Source: a virus. Taken from it: DNA of 22,563 nt. Under the pieces are notes generated by a model, which saw nothing but the letters and a program-made list of their open reading frames with translations, made no database searches and was not told where the DNA came from. A program made the translations under genes and the position numbers. Shown one piece after another: positions 1 through 9,437 of this stretch. The stretch is taken from IMG/VR virus record IMGVR_UViG_3300021961_008928, positions 1-22,563 of that record, one strand, 5' to 3'. Position 1 is the stretch's first letter. Every line of letters starts with the position of its first letter.

Positions 1-3000
1 CTGGTTTTGCCGTTCAAGCGAGAGAATTAACACAAGCACAATCAATACTACAAAACCAGATGGAACGATCTGGCGATCACTTCTTTAAAAAAGGAGCGAT
101 GGTTATTCCAGGTGAAATAGCTTTTGATGTCAATTATTATGCTGTAAAATTATCAAGTATTGAAAGTGGTGTTTCTTTATCTTCTTTTAATGGTATTACT
201 ATTACAGGTGGTACTTCAGGTGTTCAAGCTAGAGTCGTAAATGTTGTTGCTACAGATGGTACAGATCCAAATACTCTTTATGTAAAATATATTGATTCTG
301 GTACATCTAAAACAGCTACTGCTTTTTCAAACGGAGAAACTTTATCAGGTACAGCTTCATTAAGTGGAGTTGATACTACAATTACTTGTGTTGTTGATAC
401 TACAGCAACAGGTTCAGCTGCTTCAATTGTTGCAGGTGTTTATTACATCAATGGATTTTATGTATCAGTTGACGATCAAACAATCATACTAGACAAATAT
501 ACAAATACACCAAGTTATAGAGTAGGTGTTACAATTACAGAATCATTTGTAACTCCAAATGATGACGCAAGTTTAAATGATAACGCTGCTGGCTCATCAA
601 ACGTAAATGCTCCAGGTGCTCACAGATTTAAAATAAATTTAACATTAGCTAAGAAAACTTTAACAACAACTGAAGATAATAACTTTATTGAATTGTTAAG
701 ATTAGAAAATGGTTTTAGACAAAACCAAGTTAGAAATACTGAATATGCTATATTAGAAGATAATTTAGCAAGAAGAACTTTTGACGAATCAGGCGATTAC
801 ACAGTAAGAGAATTTGATTTAGATGTAAGAGAACATTTAAAATCAGGATCAAATAGAGGAATTTATGCTTCAGGTAGTGGAGGAGATTCTGCAAAACTAG
901 CAGCTGGTATCGGACCAGGTAAAGCATACGTAAAAGGATATGAATTAGAAAATATCGGAACAACATATGTTGACATTGATAAGGCTAGAGATTTTAATAC
1001 AGACAATAATTTTAATACAAGATTTGATGTGGGTAATTATGTTAATGTAACAAACGTTTATGGTTCTCCAGATATAGGATTTGTTTCTGGTGATGTTGAA
1101 GCTTTTAAATTAGTTAATTTATTTAAAACAGCAACATCTTCACGTGGTACCGCTCAATCAACTTCAGGTGTAGATGTACCTCAAATTGGTCGTGCTAAAT
1201 CAAAAGGTTTTGAATATGTTACAGGCACAGCTTCAGGTAATACTTTTGCTAGTAGTTCATTAACTTCAGCAATTTACAAACATTACTTATTTGATATTAA
1301 TATGTTTACTCATATTAATATTACCACAAATCAAACTTTTACAACAGGCGAAGTAATTACAGGTAGCACTTCATCAGCTACCGCTACTGTACAATCAATT
1401 TCTGCTGTTGAATCACAAACAGTAAATAGTATTACATCTGCAAGTCCTGGCGTTGTAACAATTTCAGGCGGCCATAATTTTATAGAAGGCCAACAAATTA
1501 CTTTAGCAGGAACATACGAAGTAGATTCAGCTGCTGTTAGTACGGCGGTTTATACTGTAAGAAATCCAGACTCAACTACTTTTGAATTATATGAAACAGA
1601 CGGTACAACGGCTGTTAATGTTACAGGTTTTACTTCAGCAACAGCTACACACGGTGTTGTTGTAGTTTCAAATGTACAAGGTACTTTTAATACAGGTGAA
1701 ACAATAACTGGTGGAACTTCAAGTAATACTGCTGTTATACAATCAAACGCTGTAGGTTTTAATGCTATTAGAAATTATGATTTTCCTAGTGTTAAACAAA
1801 TTGCTATGGCAGGTTCGCCTACGTACACAGCTGACACAGCTACAGACGCTACTTATGGAGAAAATTTCCCATTATTTGGTTCATTATCAGTAGCAAATAG
1901 TGGAACAACAGTAACAGGATTTGGTACTTTATTTACAACAGAATTAAAAATAGGTGATAGTGTTACATTTACTACAGACGCTGGTACATCTATTACAAGA
2001 ATCGTAGAATCAATTACATCAGACACAAGTTTAGAATTATTAACGGCTGTTGGTGGTGGTGACGTATCAACAAAAACATCTGCTACAAGAAAAAGAGGTA
2101 AATTACAAGACTCAAATAAAAACATATCAATATTTGAATTACCTTATACAAGAATTAAAACTTTAAAAACAACAACCAACTCTGGAATTACAGATACTAA
2201 TTTTGAAATTAGAAGACATTTTACAGGTACTTTATCATCAAATGGTGATGTTACAATTACAGCTGGTACAAACGAAACATTTAGTTCTTTAGCAGAATTA
2301 GATTTTACAGTTTCAATAATGACAACAGGTGCTGGAGTTTCTGGTGCTGTCGGTGATGTATTAAGTTTATCTGGAAACAACCACGAAGGCGATCCAATAT
2401 TTAATTTAGGTGGCTCTCCATCTGGTAAAACTTTGACAATAGACTTTGGCGCTAATTATCAAGGTCATAAAGTAAAAATTTTAGCAACAATTAATAGATC
2501 AGTTGCTAACTCAAAATCAAAAACTTTAAATTCAAATTCAACTATACAAAAAACAGGCCAAACAGAAATTGAATCAGGTACAATTGGTTTAGGTAAAGCT
2601 GACGTTTATCAAATTAATGCTGTTTATATGTCTGCTAACTTTAGTACAAATGCTACTACAAGTGATACTGATATTACAAGTAGATTTACTTTAGATACAG
2701 GTCAAAGAGATAACTATTATGATATTGGCCGACTGGTTTTAAAAACTGGTGAATTAGCACCAACAGGTAGATTACTTGTTGATTTTGATTTCTTCTCTCA
2801 CGGTTCTGGTGATTACTTTGATGTAGATTCATATTCAGGCGTTATTGATTATGAAAATATTCCAAGTTACTTATCTGATACTACAGGACGACAATACGAT
2901 TTAAGAGATTGTTTAGATTTTAGACCAAGAGTTGATGACGCTTCAACAATTAATTCAGGCACACAAGATCGTTCTTATGATGGCTCTGGTGGTTCTACAG

Positions 3001-6000
3001 TTGATGTTGTTAAGTTTAATTCAAACGTATCAACAGACTTTGAATATTATTTACCAAGAATAGATAAAATCTTTTTAGATAAAGAGGGTAACTTTAAAGT
3101 AATTAAAGGTTCAAGTGATTTAAAACCTCAAATACCAAAAGGTTTAGATGGTGCTATGCATTTGTACACACTATTCTTAAATCCATATACTTTAGATGAA
3201 AAAGATTTAACTGTTGAAAAACAAGACAACAGACGTTACACAATGAGAGATATTGGTAAATTAGAAAGAAGAATTGAAAACGTAGAATACTATACACAAC
3301 TTTCTTTATTAGAAGCTAATGCTCAATCTTTACAAATACAAGACGCTGAAGGTTTTGATAGATTTAAAAATGGATTTATCGTAGATAACTTTACAGGTCA
3401 CGGAATAGGTGACGCTGGTAATTTAGATTACAAAGTTTCTATGGATATGGGTAGAGGACAAATGAGACCTTTATTTAATGAAGAATCTGTTCAACTAATT
3501 GAAGCTGATGATGACGGTACGTCAATACTTGCTTCAGATAGAACAGCAGCTAATTATCAAAAAACAGGTGACTTAATTACTTTACCATATACTGAAACTA
3601 CAATTGTAGATCAACCTTATGCTAGTAAATATGTTAATGTTAACCCATACAATATCTTTACTTGGACAGGTTCAATTGCACTTGATCCTCCAGGTGACGA
3701 ATGGAAAGAAACAGAAAGAGTACCAGATTTATTAATAAATGAAGAAGGTAGTTTTGATACTATGGTTGCTGCTTTAGGTAATCCAAATTTAGAAAGTATT
3801 GAAATAGATACTGTTTGGAACGAATGGCAAGATCATTGGATAGGAGCTCCTGTTGAAACAGTTACAAGAGGTCAAATTCAAAGAACACACAATAGAGTTG
3901 CTGGTAGAGGAAGAGGTGCTGGTGGTTGGACAGTAAATGCTAGAGATAATGTTGTTACTACAAATCAACAAGTTCAACAAACAAGATCAGGTATTAGAAC
4001 AGCAATAGTTCCTCAAGTTGTAAGAACAGCTTTAGGTGACAAAGTTTTAAGTATTGCTTTTATTCCTTTTATTAGAAGTAGAACAGTTAACTTTACAGCA
4101 ACAAGATTAAAACCAAATACAAGAGTTTATGCTTTCTTTGATGATGTTGATGTAACTTCATACGTTACTCCGACAGGTGGTTCTTTAGGTGGTAATTTAG
4201 TAACAGATTCAAGTGGTGCTGTATCAGGTACTTTTGCTATTCCTGATCCAACAAATAATTCAAATCCTAGATGGAGAACAGGACAAAGAGTTTTCAGATT
4301 GACAAGTTCAGTAACAAATTCAACAACAGATGTTGAAACTGCTGGAGAGGCCGACTATATTGCTAGAGGTTCTATTGAAACAGTACAAAACACAATTGTT
4401 TCTACAAGAGAAGCTCAAACAGTTAGACAAACGGTTACAGATACAAGAAACTTAAATAGAACATCAACAAGAACAACACAAGAAGTTATTGATTGGATTG
4501 ACCCTATTGCTCAAACATTTATGGTTGATGACAATGGTGGTGCTTTTATTACATCTATTGATTTATATGCTCAATCAAAAGATGATACACTTCCAATCAC
4601 TTTACAAATTAGAGAAGTTGTAAACGGTTATCCTTCTCGTACAATTGTACCTTTTGGTGAAGTTGTTTTAAATCCTAATCAAGTCAATATAAGTGCTGAC
4701 GCTAGTACAGCAACCAAATTTACATTTAATAGTCCAGTTTATTTACAAGAAAAAACAGAATACTGTTTATGTTTATTAGCGAATACAAATAATTACAATA
4801 TGTGGGTAGCCAGAGTTGGAGATAAACAAGTTGGTTCTGATAGAACAATATCAGAACAACCATATGCTGGTGTTATGTTTAAATCTCAAAACGGTTCTAC
4901 TTGGACAGCCGAACAATTAGAAGATATTAAGATGAAAATTAATCGTGCTGAATTTAGTAATGTTACAGGTACAGTTACTTTATGTAATGATAGTGTTCCT
5001 GTTAAAACATTAAAAAATAATCCTATTAGAACAACAAACACTTCAGGTGTAATTAGAATATTCCACAAAAACCACGGAATGCACGGTACATCTAACAATG
5101 TTACAATTGCTGGTGTTCCTTCAGGAACATATAATGGTATTACAGCCGATCAAATTAACGGCACATACACAAGTATTTCAAATGTAACTTTAGATAGTTA
5201 TGATGTTACAACTGCTGGCACAGCCACAGCAACAGGCGATGTTGGTGGTACTGCTGTTACAGCAACTCAAAATAGATTGTTTGATGTAGCAAACGTAAAC
5301 TTAGCTACAATGACAGTTCCAGGTACAGGCATTACATATAGTATTAGAGGTACAACTGGCCGATCAATTCACGGTTCAGAATCAGAATTTAGTTTAACAT
5401 CAGCTACAAATGCTTTAGGATTTAATCCTGGTGATAATATTTACTTTACAGCTCCTCAAATGGTAGCAAGTGATATTAACCAAACAAATGAAATGGCAGG
5501 AAGTAAATCATTGTTTATTAATTTATCAATGACTACAACAAGCACAAACTTATCTCCAGTTTTAGACGTTGCTAGAATGAGTATGGTTGCTGTTCAAAAC
5601 AGATTAAATCAACCAACTGCTGGCAATACACCAAACTTTATTGATGATACAGCTTCAAGTGGTACTTCATCAGCGGCCGTTTATGTAACTAAACCAGTTA
5701 CACTAGAAAACGAATCAACTGCTATAGATGTACGATTAACTCAAAATGTTCAATCTACTTCAAGTGTAGAAGTTTATTTTAGATTATCTGGTGCTGAAGA
5801 AGATAGAAACATTAACGATATTAGTTGGACACCATTTAATGGTGATGGCTCGGAAGATATTTCTGTAGCACCTGCTGAAGACGATAATACATTTAAAGAA
5901 TACAAATATTCTGCTAGTAACTTAAATACATTTACATCATTCCAGATTAAAATTGTAATGAAAGGTACTAGTTCAGCATATCCTCCTATTATTAGAGATT

Positions 6001-6026
6001 TAAGAGGAATTGCACTGGCGGTTTAA
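1..6026 (+). CDS. DUF4815-type giant tail/baseplate structural protein (5' partial)
   Basis: The reading frame is open to the left edge (first full codon at 3), so the ATG at 60 is an internal Met. The upstream codons read ARELTQAQSILQNQ and run straight into MERSGDHFFKKGAMVIPG, the usual start region of DUF4815 proteins in marine T4-like phages. At least 2007 residues are present. Counting from the Met at 60: short G-E-x-[IL]-[ST]-G beta repeats lie near residues 45, 92, 430 and 546; a GHNFIEGQQITL segment near 472; a KLERRIENVEYYTQLSLLEA helix near 1067; DWIDPIAQTF near 1478; and a late beta module starting at HGMHGTSNNV near 1672. The composition is rich in Thr, Ser, Gly and Asn, with no signal peptide or membrane segment. 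DUF4815 proteins are virion proteins of marine T4-like phages; a role in the baseplate or proximal fibre is inferred. A small coiled-coil gene follows directly. Confidence 0.85.
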   Translation, partial: GFAVQARELTQAQSILQNQMERSGDHFFKKGAMVIPGEIAFDVNYYAVKLSSIESGVSLSSFNGITITGGTSGVQARVVNVVATDGTDPNTLYVKYIDSGTSKTATAFSNGETLSGTASLSGVDTTITCVVDTTATGSAASIVAGVYYINGFYVSVDDQTIILDKYTNTPSYRVGVTITESFVTPNDDASLNDNAAGSSNVNAPGAHRFKINLTLAKKTLTTTEDNNFIELLRLENGFRQNQVRNTEYAILEDNLARRTFDESGDYTVREFDLDVREHLKSGSNRGIYASGSGGDSAKLAAGIGPGKAYVKGYELENIGTTYVDIDKARDFNTDNNFNTRFDVGNYVNVTNVYGSPDIGFVSGDVEAFKLVNLFKTATSSRGTAQSTSGVDVPQIGRAKSKGFEYVTGTASGNTFASSSLTSAIYKHYLFDINMFTHINITTNQTFTTGEVITGSTSSATATVQSISAVESQTVNSITSASPGVVTISGGHNFIEGQQITLAGTYEVDSAAVSTAVYTVRNPDSTTFELYETDGTTAVNVTGFTSATATHGVVVVSNVQGTFNTGETITGGTSSNTAVIQSNAVGFNAIRNYDFPSVKQIAMAGSPTYTADTATDATYGENFPLFGSLSVANSGTTVTGFGTLFTTELKIGDSVTFTTDAGTSITRIVESITSDTSLELLTAVGGGDVSTKTSATRKRGKLQDSNKNISIFELPYTRIKTLKTTTNSGITDTNFEIRRHFTGTLSSNGDVTITAGTNETFSSLAELDFTVSIMTTGAGVSGAVGDVLSLSGNNHEGDPIFNLGGSPSGKTLTIDFGANYQGHKVKILATINRSVANSKSKTLNSNSTIQKTGQTEIESGTIGLGKADVYQINAVYMSANFSTNATTSDTDITSRFTLDTGQRDNYYDIGRLVLKTGELAPTGRLLVDFDFFSHGSGDYFDVDSYSGVIDYENIPSYLSDTTGRQYDLRDCLDFRPRVDDASTINSGTQDRSYDGSGGSTVDVVKFNSNVSTDFEYYLPRIDKIFLDKEGNFKVIKGSSDLKPQIPKGLDGAMHLYTLFLNPYTLDEKDLTVEKQDNRRYTMRDIGKLERRIENVEYYTQLSLLEANAQSLQIQDAEGFDRFKNGFIVDNFTGHGIGDAGNLDYKVSMDMGRGQMRPLFNEESVQLIEADDDGTSILASDRTAANYQKTGDLITLPYTETTIVDQPYASKYVNVNPYNIFTWTGSIALDPPGDEWKETERVPDLLINEEGSFDTMVAALGNPNLESIEIDTVWNEWQDHWIGAPVETVTRGQIQRTHNRVAGRGRGAGGWTVNARDNVVTTNQQVQQTRSGIRTAIVPQVVRTALGDKVLSIAFIPFIRSRTVNFTATRLKPNTRVYAFFDDVDVTSYVTPTGGSLGGNLVTDSSGAVSGTFAIPDPTNNSNPRWRTGQRVFRLTSSVTNSTTDVETAGEADYIARGSIETVQNTIVSTREAQTVRQTVTDTRNLNRTSTRTTQEVIDWIDPIAQTFMVDDNGGAFITSIDLYAQSKDDTLPITLQIREVVNGYPSRTIVPFGEVVLNPNQVNISADASTATKFTFNSPVYLQEKTEYCLCLLANTNNYNMWVARVGDKQVGSDRTISEQPYAGVMFKSQNGSTWTAEQLEDIKMKINRAEFSNVTGTVTLCNDSVPVKTLKNNPIRTTNTSGVIRIFHKNHGMHGTSNNVTIAGVPSGTYNGITADQINGTYTSISNVTLDSYDVTTAGTATATGDVGGTAVTATQNRLFDVANVNLATMTVPGTGITYSIRGTTGRSIHGSESEFSLTSATNALGFNPGDNIYFTAPQMVASDINQTNEMAGSKSLFINLSMTTTSTNLSPVLDVARMSMVAVQNRLNQPTAGNTPNFIDDTASSGTSSAAVYVTKPVTLENESTAIDVRLTQNVQSTSSVEVYFRLSGAEEDRNINDISWTPFNGDGSEDISVAPAEDDNTFKEYKYSASNLNTFTSFQIKIVMKGTSSAYPPIIRDLRGIALAV

Positions 6027-6027
6027 T

Positions 6028-6249
6028 ATGACTAGAGTTAAAGTTGAAGGATATGAAAGTTTAGTTAGAGATGTAAGTTCTAACGCTATTGTAAACACTA
6101 ATAGAAGTGAATATCAACTTTATATGGCTAGAATTAAATCCAGAGAAAAACAAGGTGATGAAATAAGAAGTGCTGTAAAGGAAATAAATAATTTAAAGGC
6201 AGAATTAAGAGAAATTAAAAGTTTATTACAAGAGGTAATTAAAAAATAA
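6028..6249 (+). CDS. small coiled-coil protein of unknown function
   Basis: This gene encodes 73 residues starting at the ATG at 6028, one base after the stop of the giant tail gene. An in-frame TTG at 6010 would add six residues but lies inside the upstream gene and is less likely. The start probably depends on translational coupling. The protein begins MTRVKVEGYESLVRDVSSNA and ends in a Lys/Glu-rich helix of about 35 residues (EIRSAVKEINNLKAELREIK) with a heptad-like pattern of Ile and Leu, suggesting a coiled coil. Its stop overlaps the next start (TAATG at 6247-6251). I do not recognise a named family. Its position between a tail protein and a fibre-like protein suggests a small virion component or an assembly factor; this is inference only. 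Confidence 0.75.
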   Translation: MTRVKVEGYESLVRDVSSNAIVNTNRSEYQLYMARIKSREKQGDEIRSAVKEINNLKAELREIKSLLQEVIKK

Positions 6250-6734
6250 TGGCCGCTAGAACAGTATTAACAACCGATACACTAGAAACGTTTAGAACGA
6301 CCTTTAATAGTCTTTCTTCAACGGATATAGGTGATCCTAGTACACTTACAACAACAGCGACAAGTGTTGTTGGTGCCATTAATGAATTAAATGCCAGTAC
6401 ATATGCTGGATTTACTATTGTAGATAGTGGTTCTTCTACTACTCAACCAATTTCAAGTGGTGATACACTTACTTTTGATGGTGATTCAAATATTACTGCT
6501 GCCGTTTCTGCTACGGATACAGTAACATTTACACTAAATACTACCATTACAGGAATTTCAAGTATTACCTCAACCACTTTTACTGACGGAACAGCTACAT
6601 TAACAGGTGGTTCAATTTCAGGCGCTGTGAATATTACGGCTACTGGAACAACCGAAAGTGCTATAATTACAGAAAATTCTGTAAGAATAGCTACAAGGCC
6701 TTTTGCAATTGCTCAAGCAGTTGCCTTAGGATAA
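6249..6734 (+). CDS. small fibre-like virion structural protein
   Basis: This gene encodes 161 residues. The ATG at 6249 shares one base with the preceding stop (TAATG), so translation is coupled. The N-terminus (TLETFRTTFNSLSST, then SVVGAINELNAS) is a short helical region. The rest is low-complexity Thr/Ser/Gly beta sequence with phrases typical of marine phage fibres, such as SSGDTLTFDGDSNITAAVS, TGISSITSTTFTDG and an ending in SVRIATRPFAIAQAVALG. There are no catalytic motifs, Cys residues or membrane segments. The likely role is a short fibre or tail decoration subunit, judged from composition and from neighbours on both sides that are tail proteins. The next gene has its own doubled late promoter, so this gene probably closes the upstream operon. 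Confidence 0.75.
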   Translation: MAARTVLTTDTLETFRTTFNSLSSTDIGDPSTLTTTATSVVGAINELNASTYAGFTIVDSGSSTTQPISSGDTLTFDGDSNITAAVSATDTVTFTLNTTITGISSITSTTFTDGTATLTGGSISGAVNITATGTTESAIITENSVRIATRPFAIAQAVALG

Positions 6735-6737
6735 TAT

Positions 6738-6746
6738 TATAAATAG
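6738..6746 (+). promoter_or_regulatory. T4-type late promoter, first of a tandem pair
   Basis: TATAAATAG begins four bases after the stop of the fibre-like gene and 33 bases before the next ATG. It matches the late-promoter core (TATAAATA) used by the T4 late sigma factor gp55 with the sliding clamp. It directly abuts an identical second copy. Confidence 0.7.
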
Positions 6747-6755
6747 TATAAATAG
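6747..6755 (+). promoter_or_regulatory. T4-type late promoter, second of a tandem pair
   Basis: This is a second perfect TATAAATAG immediately after the first, giving an exact 9-bp direct repeat. It lies 24 bases upstream of the ATG at 6771, with AAAGGA at 6758-6763 as the ribosome binding site. It is inferred to drive the block 6771-13398. Confidence 0.7.
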
Positions 6756-6770
6756 TTAAAGGAAAACAAA

Positions 6771-7139
6771 ATGGCTAACGATTTTAAAAGATTTGCAAAA
6801 CCAGATGTGGGCACAGGCACAGGAGCTTCAGCGACAACTGTTTATACAGTTCCAGCAGGAGCAGGCTCTTCAGCATTAGAAACAATCGTAATTGGTATAA
6901 CTCTAGCAAACAAAACAGCAGCAGGTGTTACTGCTTCTGTGTTTATAGATAACTACGATGGAACTAATGATGTGTACATTGTCAAAGACGCTACAATTCC
7001 AGCAGGTTCTTCACTTGAAGTAATGTCAGGAAATAAAATAGTGTTAATGAACAATGGAACAACTGGTGATATTTTAAAGGTTTCTGCTAGTTCAGCAACT
7101 TCAGTTGATGCAACTGTAACTGTACTAGAAGACGTATAA
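6771..7139 (+). CDS. small beta-rich virion structural protein
   Basis: This gene encodes 122 residues, with a good ribosome binding site (AAAGGA at 6758-6763, 7-nt spacing). After MANDFKRFAKPDVGTGTGAS comes a beta-rich sequence with VYTVPAGAGSSALETIVIGI, then GVTASVFIDNYDG and ATIPAGSSLEVMSGNKIVLM, ending in TVTVLEDV. This arrangement (YTVPA, an IIG-type strand, an AN.T...VTV strand, then an ...IPAGSSLE turn) recurs in small structural proteins of marine T4-like phages and looks like a single beta-sandwich. It is the first gene behind the doubled late promoter and sits nine bases upstream of fibre copy 1. A fibre-associated or decoration subunit is plausible, but no precise function can be assigned. 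Confidence 0.75.
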   Translation: MANDFKRFAKPDVGTGTGASATTVYTVPAGAGSSALETIVIGITLANKTAAGVTASVFIDNYDGTNDVYIVKDATIPAGSSLEVMSGNKIVLMNNGTTGDILKVSASSATSVDATVTVLEDV

Positions 7140-7148
7140 GGATAACAA

Positions 7149-9227
7149 ATGGCATATATTGGAAAACAACCGAGTACAAAGTTCTCGGCAGCTGCTAAAA
7201 TAGATACATTTACAGGAGATGGCTCTACAGTTGCTTTTGATTTAGCAAATATCGTACCTGCAGGTGGTGAAAACGGTTTACAAGTTTATGTAAATAACGT
7301 AAGACAAAAACCAGGTGCTTCAAATGCTTACACTTTAGGAAATGATGGATCAGGTGATTTAAAAAGAATTACTTTTACAGAAGCTCCAGAAAACTCGGCT
7401 GAAATATATGTTATTACAACTTTTGAAGCTACAAATATTAAAACTGTAGGTGATGGTACTATTACAAATGAAAAAATAGCAGATGGTGCTATTGATAATG
7501 CCGCTGTTTCTCCAAGTGCGGCCATCGCTGATACAAAATTAGCAACTATTTCTACATCAGGTAAAGTTGCCACTTCGGCAATATCTCAACCAGGTTCTCC
7601 TGGTGTTTACCTTGACGGTACAGGAAGTTGGTCTGCAATAGACACTTCACAACAAGATACAAACGCATTTAACATTGGCCTATTAGGATTTAAAATGGCA
7701 GTAAACGAAGGTTTAACTGTATTTAATTTAGTAGATGGTGTCGTAGATGAATTTAATGATGAGTCTGGAACAGACGAAGCGGAAGGTTCAAACGATTTAT
7801 ATTGTGGTACAAGTGATTACTATATTAACAGTAATACTCCTTCAGGTATTTCAGTTCCTGCTGTATCGGCTGGATTTACAGTAAGTTCTGTTACTGAACC
7901 AGACACTTCAACTGCTGGAACAAATCCTAAACATAGTTTTGGATCATTAGGAACTTTTACAGTTCCCTCTGGATTAACTTCTGTTAATATTAAAGTATGG
8001 GGTGCTGGTGGTGGAGCTGGAGGGCAAGGTGCTGGACCTGATGTAGGTGGATCAGGAGGTTTTGCTTCAGGCACTTTAGCAGTTTCAAGTGGTCAAGTTT
8101 TAACAATTTCTGCTGGTGAAGGAGGAAGGTCTTACAAACGTGGTGATGGTAGTTTAGGACCTTTAAGTCCTGTAAACTCATCAGGAACAGCATTTAGAGG
8201 TGGTGGATTATTTGGAGGTGGAGGAATTTTAGGACCAGATCCAGGATCAGGTAATGATAGAAGTGGTGGTGGCGGAGGAGTTTCAGGCGTTTTAACAGAA
8301 AATTCTACGATACCAGGTTGCCACGCTGCTCCTGAAGTTTACATAATTGCTGGTTCAGGAGGAGGTGCATCAAATGATGGTTATGGCGGACCAGGAGGTG
8401 GACTAACAGGAATAGCAGGAGCAGTTCCAGCAACAGGTAATTTAGCTCAAACAAGCAATAATGGTTATTTTGGTGGTGGAGGTGGTCAAAGTTCAGGTGG
8501 TCAAGCAGGCTGTGGAACACCTGCAGGAGGTAATGGTGCTTTTTTAAAAGGTGGTGATGTAGGCTCTGAACCTAGTCCAATTACAATTACTGGACATATG
8601 GGAGGTGGTGGAGGTGGATATTATGGTGGTGGTGGAGCAACTAGACCTAGTACCACTGACGGTAGTGGTGGTGGAGGTTCATCTTATTATGGCCATCCTC
8701 AAATAACTTCTGGTTCTACAACAGCGGGAACTAATCCAGCTGGTGGAGGAACATCAGATCCAGATTATGTTCCAGGTACAAATGAAGGTGGTGTATCTAC
8801 TGACAATTCTGGTCCTGCTTATACTGATTGTGCACCAGCTCCAACAGCTGCTGCTCAAGGTGAAAACGGATATGTTTTATTAACAGCTTCTGCTGTATGT
8901 GCTACTGCTACATCAACAACAATCGTATCAACGGCCTTTTCTTCAACTTCAGTACCAACAAGTGCTCGTATCGTAGTATTTGAAGAAAACATTGACACAC
9001 CTACATTAAATACTGACATTGTTGCTAGTATTAGTAGAGATGGTGGTACAACATTTACCAATGCGACATTATCAGATTCAGGATATGTAACAGGATCCTC
9101 TGGACAAAGAATTTTAACTGGACAAGCAACTATTTCTGGCCAACCAAGTGGTCAATCAATGAGATGGAAACTTGCCCTTGCTAACAATCAAGTGAAGATA
9201 CACGGTGTATCTTTACAATGGGCTTAA
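7149..9227 (+). CDS. glycine-rich tail fibre / putative receptor-binding adhesin, copy 1
   Basis: This gene encodes 692 residues; AAGGA at 7138-7142 overlaps the previous stop and sets the start. Residues 1-95 form a MAYIGK-type N-terminal module (FTGDGSTVAFDL, then ITFTEAPENSAEIYVI), known from marine phage fibres and probably the virion-attachment end. Residues 100-135 hold stalk repeats (GTITNEKIADGAIDNAAVSP). Residues 174-227 are the conserved acidic linker (NIGLLGFKMAV to SDYY). FTVP near 270 and WGAGGG near 284 open a glycine-rich module that runs to about 575, with GGGGGGYYGGGG and GGGGSSYYGHPQI near its end. Residues 590-692 are the conserved C-terminal domain ending HGVSLQWA. It is the only one of the six copies with the MAYIGK module fused to the fibre. 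The expected role is host-surface binding at the tip of a fibre; the receptor is unknown. Confidence 0.85.
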   Translation: MAYIGKQPSTKFSAAAKIDTFTGDGSTVAFDLANIVPAGGENGLQVYVNNVRQKPGASNAYTLGNDGSGDLKRITFTEAPENSAEIYVITTFEATNIKTVGDGTITNEKIADGAIDNAAVSPSAAIADTKLATISTSGKVATSAISQPGSPGVYLDGTGSWSAIDTSQQDTNAFNIGLLGFKMAVNEGLTVFNLVDGVVDEFNDESGTDEAEGSNDLYCGTSDYYINSNTPSGISVPAVSAGFTVSSVTEPDTSTAGTNPKHSFGSLGTFTVPSGLTSVNIKVWGAGGGAGGQGAGPDVGGSGGFASGTLAVSSGQVLTISAGEGGRSYKRGDGSLGPLSPVNSSGTAFRGGGLFGGGGILGPDPGSGNDRSGGGGGVSGVLTENSTIPGCHAAPEVYIIAGSGGGASNDGYGGPGGGLTGIAGAVPATGNLAQTSNNGYFGGGGGQSSGGQAGCGTPAGGNGAFLKGGDVGSEPSPITITGHMGGGGGGYYGGGGATRPSTTDGSGGGGSSYYGHPQITSGSTTAGTNPAGGGTSDPDYVPGTNEGGVSTDNSGPAYTDCAPAPTAAAQGENGYVLLTASAVCATATSTTIVSTAFSSTSVPTSARIVVFEENIDTPTLNTDIVASISRDGGTTFTNATLSDSGYVTGSSGQRILTGQATISGQPSGQSMRWKLALANNQVKIHGVSLQWA

Positions 9228-9239
9228 TAGGAGAAACAA

Positions 9240-9437
9240 ATGGCTATACAAAGAATTACAAAATCATCTGCTCCAACAGGCAACGCTAAAATCAAAATCG
9301 TTTCAGGTCCTAATAAAGACCAAGACTATATCAAACTTCCTGAAACACCTTATGATCCAAGCGCTGAAGGTGAAAATAGAAAAGTTGATACTTCTACAGG
9401 TTATTTTGGTAAGACAATTGCTCAATTAAACGAGTAA
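9240..9437 (+). CDS. small hypothetical protein inside the fibre array
   Basis: This gene encodes 65 residues, with AGGAGA at 9229-9234 five bases before the ATG. The protein begins MAIQRITKSSAPTGNAKIKI and ends GYFGKTIAQLNE. It is polar, lacks Cys and Trp, and has no membrane segment. Its start MAIQRITK resembles the MAINKIK and MAITKITK starts of fibre copies 2 and 3. It could therefore be a detached fibre N-terminus or a small fibre-associated protein, but the match is short. A strong ribosome binding site and its fit between two conserved genes favour a real gene. A longer open frame at 9205-9429 overlaps it but lacks a ribosome binding site. Function unknown. Confidence 0.7.
   Translation: MAIQRITKSSAPTGNAKIKIVSGPNKDQDYIKLPETPYDPSAEGENRKVDTSTGYFGKTIAQLNE

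Noticed and set aside
6010-6027. Earlier TTG start for the 73-residue coiled-coil gene
   Set aside because: It lies inside the giant tail gene with no ribosome binding site; the ATG at 6028 gives the usual tight coupling.
7820-8193. Open reverse-strand frames across the glycine-rich part of fibre copy 1
   Set aside because: The reverse complement of GGN-rich coding DNA has few stops. Products are Pro- or His/Leu-rich with no ribosome binding site, and all six fibre copies produce similar ones.
9205-9429. 74-residue + strand frame overlapping the 65-residue gene
   Set aside because: It starts inside the end of fibre copy 1, lacks a ribosome binding site and has Lys/Leu-rich low-complexity sequence. 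The frame starting at 9240 has a strong AGGAGA.
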